NCBI GenBank assembly: GCA_019916065.1
Contig: CM034244.1
Coordinates: forward strand, 29,008,471-29,072,470
Length of the DNA: 64,000 bases
From: Vitellaria paradoxa
Lineage: Eukaryota; Streptophyta; Magnoliopsida; Ericales; Sapotaceae
Direction of reading: 5' to 3'
Of this stretch, positions 11,030 to 24,121 are shown piece by piece (position 1 is the stretch's first letter; each line of letters starts with the position of its first letter). The notes below the pieces were generated by a model. The model was not told where the DNA came from and made no database searches. It was given only the letters and a program-made list of their open reading frames with translations. The position numbers and the translations under genes were made by a program.

Positions 11030-13896
11030 TTATTGGGCTTTAGTAGCTCACCCCTTGTGGGAATATTTTTTTTAGGATATTAAGCACAGGGATACAGAAG
11101 ATGAGCTGGAAAGAGATTAATTTCTCTTAAATATTCTATCAGAAGAGTTATCTATTTTTTTTTCTTCTTTCCTGCGCAGAGCTGGAGGACTTTATTTTTG
11201 GTCTGTAACAATTGTTGGATGATTGTAATTATTAAGCTTAGACCTAATTTACTTTTATTTGGTATGTAATGTTAATCGCGTGGTTGGGACACTTAGATGG
11301 TTCTGTAATATTTTTCTCTATCTTTATTTTGTGCCCTGTAGTTGAAATGCCATCAAATGGTTCAGTCCAATGACTTATAAATATTGTTTGGGATAAATAA
11401 GGGATTTTGAATATCTTAAATTTTTTTTGCGGGTCAACCCCAGTTTGGAGGAAAATTCTGGGGTGTGACATCGTATTATTATCATCTTATTTTTATACCT
11501 AACAAATAAATCCCAAGTCACCCCTGGGCATTCGGTTATGAAAATCCGGGACGTGACAATTATCAACAAAATTACTCTACGTACCGTCCTCATTTCGTAA
11601 AATTAAAAAAAAAAATTTAAGTAGGATTTGGTTTATTTTTCTATTTTTGTTTTATGTATTAAAAATTTCAAAATGAGGAAATAAAAAATACTATATTTTC
11701 TTTGTTTTGAGATTTTCCTTATGTTATGTTAAAAACTCTTAAAACGACTTTTTTCCATTTTCATTTCATGTGTAAATTTATTTTCTGTTTTCTAAAATAA
11801 ATTTTGAAAATATAAGTAACTAAATAAGTTTTAAATTTTTTTCCTTATTTTTAAAAGTACAAAATGAAAATTGAGTTTCAAACTAAAGACAGAAAAGAAA
11901 AACAGAAAAGAGAAAATAAAAAAAAAAAACAAACCAAATATACCTAATATTTTAAATGTTCGACCTATTCACCTTGCTAGTGAGTCTTTAACAACCAAAA
12001 TTTACGGCCTCTATTAATTCAATTCTGTCACCTACTTCAATTATGTCACCCCCATCGCGTTGACGTGAACACTCTTAAAATGAAATTGATGAGCATTAGG
12101 AGCCGCACCTTCAAAAGACAAACTATGATGTATATTAAATATGAGAAAATTCTTAAAAAGATTAAAGAAAAAAAATTAACACTTCAAGTGAGAAGTGTGA
12201 AAAAATGAAAGGAGGGTCTTCATACTAAAATTGACGATCTTCCAACGGAAAAATACTGAGATGGAGGTTAAAGAGGCAAGTCACCTTGTTCACAAAATTA
12301 AATTAAAGAATTTAATGGCTCGAGAAGGAAACAGTAAGAAATCGGCAATGAACTCAAAGATAAAATTTAATTATTTTTTTGAAATTGAATTTAAAAAATC
12401 TAAAATTTATTTTTCTCAATTTGATGAAGTTTAAAGAATATGACGGATATATGAGGAGCTCAAAAATTTGTCGAATATTCCGTGGGAATAGGTTATGCAT
12501 GTTAGGGGAAAGTTAAATAAAACAAATCTTGCAGAATTTGTTACTTTAGAGCCTGATTGGATGGTGCTAAAATTTCAGGGGATAAGTTTTAGAGGGGGTA
12601 TAAGATAAGAGGAGATATTATTTTTAAAAGGTTGGCCCACATTGATATGATGTTTATGGAAGAGAATAACTTTGATTTGATTTGGACGTTTTATAAATAA
12701 GAGGAGGTGAATAATGAAAAAAACAGTTAAATGACTCTTTTGTTCTTGTGGTGTACCAAACTTGGTTATCTATTAAATTAAACCTAGTTATCCAAACTTA
12801 ATTATATGTTTATGTTAATTATATAATGTGAAAACCAACTAGTACAAATTAATTTTAGACAATTAATTATAAATAAATTATGTTATTAATAAATTAAACT
12901 TTATAAAATATATAAATTAGTTTCGTAGACAATAATATCCCAATTTATCCGAAACTTCCTTAGTCAGTTATTTTTTTTCTCCTTATTTAAAAAATATCAA
13001 TATGTGTAATTTTGTATAAATTTGCTAAAAAATAATATTATTATCTTAAAATCACATCACCTCCTATTTGGAAAAAATATATTTTTTAATCAGATGACTC
13101 TCTATTTGGAAAAAAATTATATTTTTTTATTTTTATTAATATAATTTTTAATACATTTTTCCATTAGAAAAAAAATTTATTTCTAATATAAAATATATTT
13201 TGTAGGTGAGAAGGGGGATGAAAAGGGGCATAATGGTCAAATTTAATCATATAAGGGTGATAATTTTTAAGAGCTCAAACTTTCTCTAAAAATAATACAC
13301 ATTCTTCCAAGATTAAGAAGGGAGGATAATTTTTAGAGGGTAGAAATTTTACTTTTCAAACTAAGTAAAAAATATCACATCGAAACTTATAAAGGTATAT
13401 TATTTATGGAGGCCACATTTTGTAACATCCAATCGCGCCTTATTCTCAAAGATTTTTCTCTTCGGGCGCTTCTAGAGAATAACAAATGAGATTTACTGTG
13501 TTAACTATTACCCATTGTTACAATGATTAGTACTCAAAAATGTTAAAACAACTAGCACCAAAATAATGATTAGCACCTTATATGAAAATTTGTTAAAAAA
13601 AAGAGAGAAAAAGAAAAAAAAAATTAAGATGAAGACAAAGAAGACTAAGGGAGAAGGTAATAACGGGTTGATGGGAACTAAGGTGGTAGGTTGGGAGTAG
13701 GGCAATTGGCCTAGGGTGGGGGTTGGAGCTTAAGCTAAGGTTGACGGGTTTGAGTTGGTGATTTGTTGTAAAGGTGGAAAGGGGTAGGGTAGGGGATGCC
13801 AGAGTTAGGGGTGATGGGACAAGGGGGGCAGTGGCAAACTAGGTGGGAGGGCGGTGTGGTGAGAGCAAAGGAGGAGAAAGCTTTCGAGAAAGTATT

Positions 13897-14237
13897 CTAT
13901 AAAGAATTCACATTTGAATAATTTGGTTTGTTCTCTTAGAAATTACAAAAATTAAGGCAATTAATTTGTAATTTATAAGAAACCAACCACCCATAAAAAA
14001 AAAACAAAAAACAAAAAAAAAAAAAAAAACAAAACTACGGACGTTGAAAGTGAAATTAGATAAAATTGGACAAAAGGTATTTTTGTTTTAATGACCAGCT
14101 AGTAAAACTAGCTATACTGTAAAGAATTTATATTTGAATAATTTGATTTATTATTTTTAAAATTAAAAAAATTACAGTAATTAATTTGTAATTTATTAAC
14201 TCTATTTTGGCAAAAGTGTAAACCACCCCATAAAATT
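13897..14237 (+). repeat. Imperfect tandem duplication, unit about 215 bp apart
   Basis: Sequence from 13897 (CTATAAAGAATTCACATTTG) recurs from 14112 (CTATACTGTAAAGAATTTAT). The two share AATAATTTGRTTTRTT, AATTAATTTGTAATTTAT and a terminal ACCACCC(C)ATAAAA. Copy 1 is about 13897-13992, copy 2 about 14112-14237. Function unknown. Confidence 0.7.
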
Positions 14238-14639
14238 AAAGAAAAAGAAATAAAAAATCGCATACATATGGGAGGAGAAGTATGGAGAGAGTAAAAGAAA
14301 AAAGAAATATTTTATTAATTGCATGGTTTACTTAGCCAGCATCTTTAAGAACCTTAATTGTATTCTACCATCTGTTTCGATTAGAGTAACAAAAAAAAAA
14401 AAAAAAGCGTCTCTGTTTAATCAATTTTCGAGCAAAAACTTTATGTATTATAAAGCACTGACAAAAGATCCAAGCCATGGATTGAACAATATCCATTAAT
14501 CATCAAATTTACCCCTGATTTCTCGCATTTTCTAGTTTTGTATACACATTGATGGAAGAGTGACCGAACAGGATGGCTAAAAAAAGAAAAAAGTTTGCTG
14601 TCACTGATTGACATTTGAACAACTACTGGAACTGTAACA

Positions 14640-14812
14640 GACAAATGCATAAACTCCTTAATTAAAGCAGCATCGTGAGGAGCTGCCTAAATTGTTAGGC
14701 TACAGTTTAATTAGAGACTACAATAATTTCGGGTCTTGTCGTATACTTTCTACCAAATCTTTGTCGTCCTAAAGTTTGCAACTTTCTCGAACAGTGGGTC
14801 GCCCTGTGATTT
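14640..14812 (+). repeat. Diverged dispersed repeat, copy 1
   Basis: Shares AAAGCAGCATYGTGAGG, GCCTAAATTG and a downstream AACAGTGRGT...TGTGATT block with 17998-18205 in the same order and orientation. Similarity also extends to the left of each copy. This looks like an old segmental duplication or two relics of one unrecognised family. Confidence 0.65.
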
Positions 14813-17344
14813 TCTTTTCCATGGACTGCCTTTGGTACATGTGATTATCATTAGGGGCGTGCAACGGCTCGGATTGAATTCGATTTTATAAATCTTTAAA
14901 GGCTTTTAGCTTTTCTATCAATTTGTTATTTCGAAAATTAGTAATTAATAGGTTAATGAGTTAGCGAATTCGCAAGTTTAAAGTCCATCTGATAAAACTG
15001 CTGACTTTTAATTTTTGTATTCAGTTTTTGATTTTGATTTTTTATTTTTATAGTATAAAAACGTAAAAACTTAAAAATGCATTTATGGGGTGTTTGGAGT
15101 TGTTTAAATTTATTTTAATTTGTTTAAATTTATAAAGGTTACAGTCTCGTAATTTTTACAATGATTAAAAAATTTTCTTGTAATTTGTGCTGTTAGAAAA
15201 AAAATTAAATTTTAAAGAGATTTATAGAAATTTAAAGAAAAAAAAAGATTCTCTTAATGGAGTTAATAACAATAGTTACTAATTAGTAGTTATTATATTA
15301 GAAAGGTGGCTGATATCAGTTGTTTGGTCAAAAGTAGATGGTGAAAGCAAATGGCGGGGAGCGGTAGTGGTCGGAAGTAAGTAGCAACCAGCGGTAAAAA
15401 GAGAGCAGTTAGCGACGATAGTTTGATCAAGAACGAGGGGTAGGTGGTAGTGGGTAGCAGTAGTTGGAGGTGGGTGGCGGCGACTGACCAACAATGGTTG
15501 GAGGTAAGTGCACTAGGCTTTGGTGGTGGAGTTGTGGTGTTGGAGGAAAACAAAAGTTTTAGAAAACACATTTTTTTATGTTTCTATAATTTTAAAAAAT
15601 TTTGAAAATAATAATTATCTTTTTTTTAAATTGAAAACTGAAAATTTGAGATTTTGTTAAACGGGGCCTTAGATAATAGGTTGTCTATTGGCCTATTGTC
15701 TTTTTTTAATTTAAAGTATGTTACTTTTAATTAGTTAATAGATTAATTTTAACAAGTTAATTTTAACAAATAAATAGTTTGGCCACACCCACTACCGATG
15801 GGCAGGGACGGAGCTTCTATACGACCAAAGGTGGCCACAACCTCTGAATTTTGAAAAATGATATTCATACTTAATTATAAATTTTTAATAACAAAACATT
15901 TATCCTATAGTTTAGCCCCCCTTAAAAATTTAAAAAATAATTAACCTTGGTCAAAAAATTATTTACTAATACATATAAATTTTTGGTCTAAAAAAATTTA
16001 GATTATGAACCAACTTTCCTAATATTTAACTATTTTTTCAATTGTTATATATAATTAAAAATTTAGAATATGCATATATATTAATTTAATTTTTATTCAT
16101 TAAATATACTTCATAATATTAGTTATAATTTTTTTAGGCTTAAATTTAAACCAAGAAAAAAATTTGGTCCCTCCTAACTAAAAATTTTAATTTCGTCCCT
16201 ACTGATGAGAACTCCTTTTTCTAACATACAGGCAAGACCGACTCGTTTACCTAATCAGATGATCTAACCCATTAAATGCTAGGTCAGTCGGTCAAGTTAT
16301 TTAATCCTATTTTATTAATTACAACTCTCTTAACCGCCCATTTTGATTAATAAGAGGAAATTTCTGTTACATAAATTTTATGCATAAAACTCAATACGAA
16401 TAATAAGGTGGCTATTGTGCGAAATACCTGACTATTTTCATGTAACATACAAGCAGAAATGGTAAAATAAATAAATTAACAACAAAACACTCTATAGGAG
16501 AAATATAAGATTTATGTGGTTTGGTAATATGTCTATGTCCGCGGATAAAGTAAGATTTAAATTTTACTATGAACTCCAATGATGAAATAAAGAAGAAGAA
16601 GAAGAAGCCTTAGAGAAATCCTCTCGCTTTAGTTTTAAATTTTCTCTCAATAGTCTTTGAAAACCTTTATTTGACCTTAGAATAGATATATAACACGTCC
16701 TATATAAAAACAAGAAACTCGATTAAAAAAAAAAAAAAACTCTTTAAATTAGCATTAAAAATTTTAGGATCATGTCACCGTTAGGATAAAGTTCCCAACA
16801 AGCTTTCCAACAAAATGTTCTACTGCAATGCCGTACCTCTATTTTACCCAGTGACATTCTTAGTGAATAATTTGCTATAATATATGCTCTATGTAACAAC
16901 CAGCGAGCCATCCAATGAACTTCTTTTGCACTTATATATCTCTCGACTTTTACTAAGACGTTCTAGTAGTTTTAAGCGAGCTTGGCAGTGATCAATTATG
17001 TTGCTATATTGTACAAGAGGGGCAAGCCTCCAACACTTCCAACTTTCTTTGCATTCTCGTGAACTAATGTGTTAATATTTTACTTACACTCTTCCAAAAT
17101 TTAACAGTTGGCTACTATTGCACTCCTTAATTAAAAATTTAACATTAATTAATCGTTTAAAAATAAGAATTATTAATTCATTTATACTTTATATAATTAT
17201 GCCTAATATAATTAAAAATGGGGCACTTTTGTAGGATAACATTTATCTCTTTAACCTCGCATGTATCAAACCCTTCGTTGGTATTAACATATTTGTTAAA
17301 CAATTGAGGTACTTTGGTAAACATTGCACAGACAAATAGACTAT

Positions 17345-17482
17345 GGGAGCATTTAAAGTGACAAAAAGCGAAATATAGTGAGATGATTTGAAATAATTTT
17401 TGAGTTTATAATTCGTGTAATGAGATAAAAAGTGAATAATTTTTAGAAATTTTGAGAATTTTTCAGTACACTAAATGCACCC
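17345..17482. mobile_element. Candidate 138-bp MITE
   Basis: Terminal inverted repeats GGGAGCATTTA and TAAATGCACCC (one mismatch) are bounded on both sides by TAT (17342-17344 and 17483-17485). It has no coding capacity. The size and ends fit a small non-autonomous DNA transposon; superfamily not determined. Confidence 0.55.
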
Positions 17483-17997
17483 TATCTTAACTTTTATGTA
17501 GAATTCTCTTACCCTAATAGAAATAGAAAATCCTTGAAAAAAATTATCACACGAAAGAAATAAAGGTTTAATTTAGTGATAAAGTCATGAATTACAATGT
17601 AAAATTTTATCGGTAAAGATATTTTTAGTAATGTGATATTATTGTCAAAATAAATCTGACACTAATTTTTCTTTTTTTTAATTAAAACATTATCTTGTTA
17701 TTTCATCACCAAATGATAGTTTTAATGAAGAATAATAATTCATCACTAACAATTTTATATAACTGATTTTAATACACTTTTTTAGCGATGAATTAGTATA
17801 GTTAATTATTAAGCATATAATGAAAATAATTACTATATAACCAGCGTCACGCCTGTTGTGACAATTTTATCAAAATAAAATGCACCAACAAATTTTATTT
17901 TATTTTTTATTTATGTTTCTAAAATCTATCTATCTTCTAGCTATCATGGTCTTCGTCTTTGATTGACGTTTTAACTACTTGCTGGCTACTTGTAATA

Positions 17998-18205
17998 TTC
18001 TATTGGGATAAACTCCTAAATCAAAGCAGCATTGTGAGGGGCAGCCTAAATTGCTATGCCAAAAAAAAAAAAAAAAATTAATAATAATAAATAAATAAAT
18101 AATTTGATTAACTTTGCAACTTTTATTTCTTATTTTAACTTTTTAGCAAAGACTTTGTCCTGGCAAAGTATGTAACTTTTTGGAACAGTGAGTAGTCTTG
18201 TGATT
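17998..18205 (+). repeat. Diverged dispersed repeat, copy 2
   Basis: Partner of 14640-14812. An extra A-rich stretch (about 18061-18110) separates the two conserved blocks here. Confidence 0.65.
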
Positions 18206-19651
18206 GTTTGACAACACTCCAACGAACACGGTTTTGAATTAGTAATAAATGATGGGCTTCGCAACCGAAGTTAGGTATTATCTCATGAGTTAATTTTAGC
18301 ACATTGCCAATATAATGATATTTTATATAAGCGGTACTAACAAATATAATTTGACGTGTAAATAACTGACCAAATATAAATAAATTTATATAAAAAATTG
18401 TAAAAAATAACTTGTAAAAATAAAAATATTAATCAAAAGAGACAAAAATATTTATGTAGTGCCTAACAAATGTGTAAAAATTTTATTATTTATTAAAAAT
18501 ATTATCACATTTTAAAAAATATTTATTTAATTTTTTATAAAAAATATTAAAAATATAAGAAAAGTGAAAGAGTGTATTTTTATATGAAGTGACGTTAAAA
18601 GACAATTAAAGTAGGAAGAAAAATAAATAATGCCGACTATTAAATAAATCTAACAGTTGAATGTATTCTAAATGTAAATGCTTAAGCTTCCTTATTATAT
18701 AAACACCGTAAAACTACACGTCATCATGTTGTATTTTAACAAAATATGAGAGACAATAATTACAGATACATTTCATGTTTTAAAAATTAAAAAAGCTATT
18801 TTAATGACAGTGACTATTGTGTTAAGAATTCAACAAGTTCATCCACGTGTTAGAATTCTAACACTACTGCCTCGTGTTCGCTCTGGGATTGTAGATGGAG
18901 CTTAAAACCTTCAAGTATTACCCTCTTTTTATTTCTCGTTTGACGGGTACTCTTTCAATTTTCATCCTTTCTTTCTAAATTAATTATTACTGCACATGCA
19001 ATATATTCCTGCTTCCAAAAATTACGCACACCTGATTCTCAGTTCTGTTTTATGATTAACAGGAGGCCAAACGTAATGCTGGCATAATTGCTTACACACC
19101 CGATATCAGATATGAAGTTAGAATTTTAACTTTGGTCAACTTTAATTAGGTGCAAAATGGACAAAAAATGGGAAGATGTGAGATTGGGCGGCAGCCTCCA
19201 ATTATGATTGTGTTGGATTTTTTTTATAATCTGACAACACAAATAATGGATAAACCTGATAAATAAATTTAATAGATAAAATATATATACATATATATAA
19301 ATAAGAATAGATAAAAATAAATATGAATTGCAAGTAAAGTGGCTGTCCTGTGAGATTAAGAGTCGCTTGAAAGTTGTCTTACTCATTGATCCTCCCTATG
19401 TAAAGATATTATCGGATTACAGTGCCTCCAAGATTCAACCCAAATTGCTTGCCAATCTCCTCACAAGTTATGGGAAAATTTGAACAGTTTTAGTCTTTAT
19501 TACCCAGACAATGAAAAATAAAAATAGATAGAATAAGGAGATATGAAAATAGATTTTGTCTGTGATTGGAGAGAAGTCCTGATTTTATACGATTGATGGT
19601 TCATAATGAATTAGAGTTATTTAAAGTTATTCAAATTCTTAGGGAGTCTTT

Positions 19652-22350
19652 TGATTACACTTGAATATTGTAATTACAAACCTCAAATTAGATCATAATT
19701 CATGCATTTGTTTAATAATTATAAAGTTTAGTTACTTTTAATGTTTACTATGTGTTTATTTCCAAAATGCAAAGAAAAGACAAAAATTATTAAAATTAGT
19801 GATAGTGAAGACGATGGAAAGGTCCTTACTGTCCGAACATGTTGACATTCTATTCGGACCAAAGCAAGGAGACAGTTGGCAAACAAGGATAACGACTAAA
19901 AATTGGACTTGAACCTCTCTACTATCTGGACACCCAGTCAGGAGGTCCGGACATCAGAGACCATTATGCACGGAATTCTAGGTTTTAGGGCTACAGTTTA
20001 GGGTATTAATACATCATTTTGACAATCGTAGCTATATGCTTTTCAATAAATTCTTCCAGAATACACTTTAGAGAGTTTTAGTTTAGTTATTTTTAGTGAT
20101 TTCTATTTCATTGTTAGAGGATTTTGTTATACATTTACCTCGAAATACGGTACTATCATTTCTTCTCTGATTCAATGAAGTTTATTTCTTATTTATTCGC
20201 TATTTTTGCGTATTTTGTTAACGTTAAATGTATGTTAGACTAAATCTTTTAATCTTGATTCAACGGATCAAGGAAGGGTGGAACATTACGATCAATACGA
20301 TGTGTGTAGATTTACGCATGCGAAGTGAACGCATATATATATATAAATCTGCATTTTCTTTTTAGACCTGATTTCATTTGTTATCAAAAGCTTTTGAAAA
20401 CAAAAATTCTTGATCACATCCTCTGTAATCATTGATAAGAATTTTTGGATTATAACTTTCCTTCATAGTTTTGAAATAAATGAATGATGTTTGAACCAAA
20501 ACAATATAAAAGAAGCTCATCCATTTTTATAATCTTAAACGTGAATATAAAATTGTGTTTTGGAACTTAAGGAGCTTTTAAGAAAATATTTTTTGATTTA
20601 TCTTTCCGTTACATGAAATTTAAATTGTGGTAAATTGCACATCGGATTGTGAAATAATGATTCCATCCAAAATTGAAGGTTGAATCAAGAAATTATTCAA
20701 GTGATTTCCATATTGCTTTGAATTAATTCACTATTTTAGTTTTATTTGTTAGTAACTTCATCATTTAGTTAGATTATTTGCTGTTTTTAAGTGCTTAATA
20801 TTTTGGTATAGTTCTATGTAATTAATTTGTTCTATTTGAGAAGTTAAGTTTACTAGTGATTTAAGAAGATTCATCTACACAAACATTTGAAATCCATTTC
20901 GCTTTAAATTGAGTAGTAAGTAACTTACACCTTTTAAAACCTAGAAACTATTGCATTAGGTTCCTTGAGGATACATGATAAAGAGTAAAATTGGTTAATT
21001 TATTCTAAATAAATCCCCCATAATTCTCCTTGATTTGTGCTTAATTGTTGAAAATTAATTACCTTTTTTTTATAAGGTAGGATATTAAGGAGAAGAGATC
21101 AGATTTGATGCTAAAATGGGAATCTTGGGAAGCTGATTTGGTGGAATTCAAAATCTGACAAAATCAGAACTAGTTTGAGCAATCCGAACCAAAAACATGG
21201 GCATGCTTTGTGTGCAAAATGCGACTCTGGACAGCTAAGAAGAATCCTGTGGTAGCTATCAAATGCAGATCTTATCCTATCCAATCTCCAAGCTTGATAC
21301 TTTCCTTCATTTTAAATTTTGAAAATGGAAATCCAACTCATCCTTAGCCAATCATTGAATGATTCACCAAGATTTTTGATTGAAGAATGTGTATAAATAG
21401 AAGAGCTCTGGGGCAATATGGATCATCCACTTTTCTTATCTCCTCCATCCCTTCTTTCTCAAATTTCTCCAGCAAATCTTTTTTATTTTAGCATTATTTT
21501 AACGACCATAAGTGGCTGATTTTCTTCTTTCAATCAAAGAGTGTGGAGGTTTTGATTCAAGACTATTTGTGAGGTCTTTTTAATCTTTCTTAGATACAAT
21601 TCATCTATTTTCTGCACTTCAGTCATCTTGTGTTTTCTTAATTTAATAAAAGACGTTTTATTTCATTAAGAATTCATATTACGTGCCATTGAAATACCAA
21701 ATTCGTATATGTTTGTTTATTTCATTTTTGTGGCAATTCAACTTGGTTAGCACAAGTAAATTGTTAATTCAAGTTGAAGAAAATAGCTATGCCAATTTAA
21801 ATATCCGAGCTTGTGTGATGTTGATTGGAATTGATTTTGTTAGTTGTTCTTCATGCTGTCATTAATTTAAATTCTAAGAGCTGATTTAGGATTAATTAAA
21901 TGATAAGAGTATGATTAAAGAGCTTGTTTTAATCTCCAATTTCTCATATAAATCATTAGAGCTTGTTAATGGTTCAAATCAATTTGTTTTCAAAGAAATA
22001 CCTTCGATCAATGATCAAATAAATTGAATCAAACCGAAATCATTCTTTGATTGATATTCTTTGATTTGCAATCCAATTTCAGTATTGTCTTTTATTTAAA
22101 TTTTAATTAAATCATCAAAACCCCCATTTTATTATTCAGCTTAAGAATTTGAACAATCTAAGACCCATTCCTTAAGGATTCGACCTTATTCATTCTAGCT
22201 ATTTAGTTGTAATTTCTGAGAATAGGAAATTTTAAAATTTGATTGGAATCGACACCCATCAATACAACCTTTGTCTCATCGAGTTAAAACTACACCGCAC
22301 ACTTTTTGCACTTAGGGGTTTATTCTAAACGTATTATTTAGAGGTAGTCA
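19652..22350 (+). repeat. 5' LTR of the Athila-type element, interrupted
   Basis: Starts TGATTACACTTG with an inverted repeat at its tip (ATTACA...TGTAAT). It carries TCCGGAC-type palindromes at 19821-19961, then a hairpin at 20254-20272. A 1286-bp solo LTR plus a 5-bp duplication interrupts it after 20975. The remaining part, 22267-22350, matches the end of the 3' LTR. Confidence 0.88.
20976..22261 (+). mobile_element. Nested solo LTR, TSD ATACA
   Basis: A 1286-bp unit starts TGATAAAG and ends CACCCATCA, with TATAAATA at 21392-21399 as a likely promoter box. ATACA flanks it exactly on both sides (20971-20975 and 22262-22266). The host LTR joins perfectly if the unit and one ATACA are removed, as the partner LTR at 35980-35990 shows. 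No internal region remains, so LTR-LTR recombination has removed the rest of the element. The ends and length suggest an Athila/Tat-type Ty3 element. Confidence 0.9.
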
Positions 22351-22356
22351 AGTTTT

Positions 22357-22374
22357 TGGTACCGTTGTTAGGGA
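22357..22374 (+). other. Primer-binding site, decayed tRNA-Asp type
   Basis: TGGTACCGTTGTTAGGGA differs at five positions, all C-to-T or G-to-A, from TGGCGCCGTTGCCGGGGA, the complement of the plant tRNA-Asp 3' end. The intact form is present at 52587. Confidence 0.8.
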
Positions 22375-22671
22375 ACCAACTCTAGGTTTTAGGTTAGTTT
22401 AGGTTTAAGTTAATTTACTACCTTATTATAAAAAAAAAAAGCATTCTTTTAATTTTTCTTCCAAACTACCCCAAATTGCATATTGCTGTTTGGACACCTC
22501 GACTTGCAGTATAGACACTAGTGTCTTTATAAAACTTTATTCAGCATATGCACACTTGATATCATGAGGAAAACGGTAGATTAAGATCTTGAACTTATTG
22601 ATCCTCCTTTTGAACCTGATAACCTTTACATAAATATTCAAATCTACTCTTCTCCTACTCCTACATTAGAA

Positions 22672-24121
22672 ATGGCAAATAATCAAGTTGTTGTTGCTAG
22701 ACGTTCCATGAGGGACATATTGCACCAAGATAGGCACACTCCTGAGTCATGCATAGTTTGGCCAGAAAACCAAAAAGCTTTCAACTTTAAACCTAGCATG
22801 ATTCAACTTTTGCCAACCTTTTTTGGTATGGATTCTAAAAATCCATATGATCATCTTACTCGCTTTAGGAATATTTGTGTCACTATTAAGGATCAAGGTT
22901 TTCCTATAAACTTAGTATTCCTCAAACTTTTCCTATTCTCATTGAAAGACAAGGCAGCCAAATGGTTTGAGTTCTTATCATCCAATTCCATTTGTACTTG
23001 GGATGAAATGCAGGCTAAGTTTCTAAAGAAATTCTTTTCTCCCAATAGAATTGATGCCATACAACATCAGATTTTGAACTTTGCCCCACAAACTGGTGAA
23101 ACTATTTATTAGTGTTGGGAAAGGTTCAAAACACTATTACATTCTTATCCACACCATGGATTTGAGGTTTGGTGTCTTGTAAGTATCTTCTATGAATCAC
23201 TGACGCCACAACTAAAACAATTTGTGGAAACCATGTGCAATGGACAGTTCTATGATAAGACTCCTAAAGAAACTTACAAATACTTTAAATTCTTAGTTGA
23301 GAATGCACAAACCTAGAATACTACAGCATCTCAAAATACCCAAGCTACTAGTATTACACCAAGTAGAGGTATACACCAATTGAGTGAATTTGATGACCTC
23401 AAGGCAAAACTAGCAAACTTAATGGGGGAAATTGAGACTTTGAAAATTAAAACGGACACACCTACTATCAAAGAACCTGTAGCAAGTGTTTATTGCATTA
23501 TGTGTGATAGTCAAACATATAAGATTGATGATTGTCCTATTATCCAGTTTGTAGAGAAGTTGTGCAAAACTGACAATTTAGTGAACTTCTTATTCATGCT
23601 ATGAATTAATTCTGCCCACCATATAGGGGACAAAATCATGGAGAAACCATCCTAACTTAACTTGGAGATATGAGGGAGCACAAATACCATAACTATATCA
23701 TCCTCCACCTCTATCTATTCCTCAAGCTCCAATCCACAACTCAGGATTGTCACAGAATGTGGGACCATCTCAAAATACATATCTCCCTCTAAACAAGAGA
23801 TCCACCGAAGAAACACTTCAACAATTCAAGAATACACAGTCTTTCCTCTAGGCCCAAAACAACTGAGCCTTAAATAATATTAGGAATCAATTAACACTTC
23901 TAACTCAAAAATTGAGTTTTCAACCAAAAGGTCAATTTCCTGCACAACCTTATTCAAATCTAGGAGCTCAAGTTAAACAAGCTGAAGGATCTTCTAACTT
24001 ACCTGGTAATGTTGAACAGGTTCAAAACATCACGATGCTTAGGAATGGTAAAATTACAGATAAAACCATTGACCTTAAGGTGGTTGAGCCTAGGAAAGAG
24101 TTGGAACGTAAGCAGATGTAA
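22672..24121 (+). pseudogene. gag: Athila-type gag relic
   Basis: The frame from 22672 gives 146 codons and then TAG at 23110; similarity continues past it in the same frame and past another stop near 23313, and after 23604 it resumes in a different frame (23912-24121). The capsid region has F-G-M-D-S-K-N-P-Y-D-H-L, L-K-D-K-A-A-K-W and a C-W-E-R-F motif, typical of the gag of Athila/Tat elements. It is clearly related to the intact gag at 52831 (compare H-L-x-R-F and W-E-R-F-x-x-L-L). The last fragment contains TMLRNGKITDKTIDL, the usual link between gag and protease. Non-functional. Confidence 0.85.

Larger units (their letters stand above)
1..11558 (+). mobile_element. Tekay-type Ty3/gypsy chromoviral retrotransposon, 5' end outside window
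   Basis: Two long direct repeats (1-3022 and 7816-11558) flank a primer-binding site, one decayed gag-pol frame and a polypurine tract. Base 1 aligns with base 8133 of the 3' LTR, so about 317 bases of the 5' LTR lie outside the window. The order protease, RT, RNase H, integrase, chromodomain plus LTRs over 3 kb fits the Tekay/Del clade of chromoviruses. LTR divergence by eye is about 15 differences in the first 600 aligned bases, so the insertion is fairly recent. No target duplication can be tested because the left flank is missing. Confidence 0.93.
7816..11558 (+). repeat. 3' LTR of the Tekay-type element
   Basis: Starts TGTAATAACC and ends GGGACGTGACA. It is 3743 bp long, about 400 bp more than its partner would be, because of the insertion at 10631-11029. 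It carries the second copy of the antisense SINE. The first 317 bases have no counterpart in the window. Confidence 0.93.
11559..19651. other. Gene-free AT-rich interval
   Basis: About 8 kb with no ORF that looks like a gene and no recognisable protein domain on either strand. It holds poly(A)/poly(T) runs, a local duplication (13897-14237), a diverged pair of repeats (14640-14812 and 17998-18205) and a MITE-like element (17345-17482). A stretch at 16150-16210 with TTTGGTCCCTC and TTTCGTCCCT resembles termini of common plant DNA-transposon relics. Otherwise I see nothing assignable. Confidence 0.6.

Noticed and set aside
12551..13439. Possible DNA transposon with GATTGGATG...CATCCAATC ends
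   Set aside because: Only nine bases match cleanly, there is no TSD and the arms do not extend.
15087..15672. Possible hAT-like MITE (GGGGTGTTTGG...CGGGGCC)
   Set aside because: The ends resemble hAT termini but pair poorly and no 8-bp duplication is seen.
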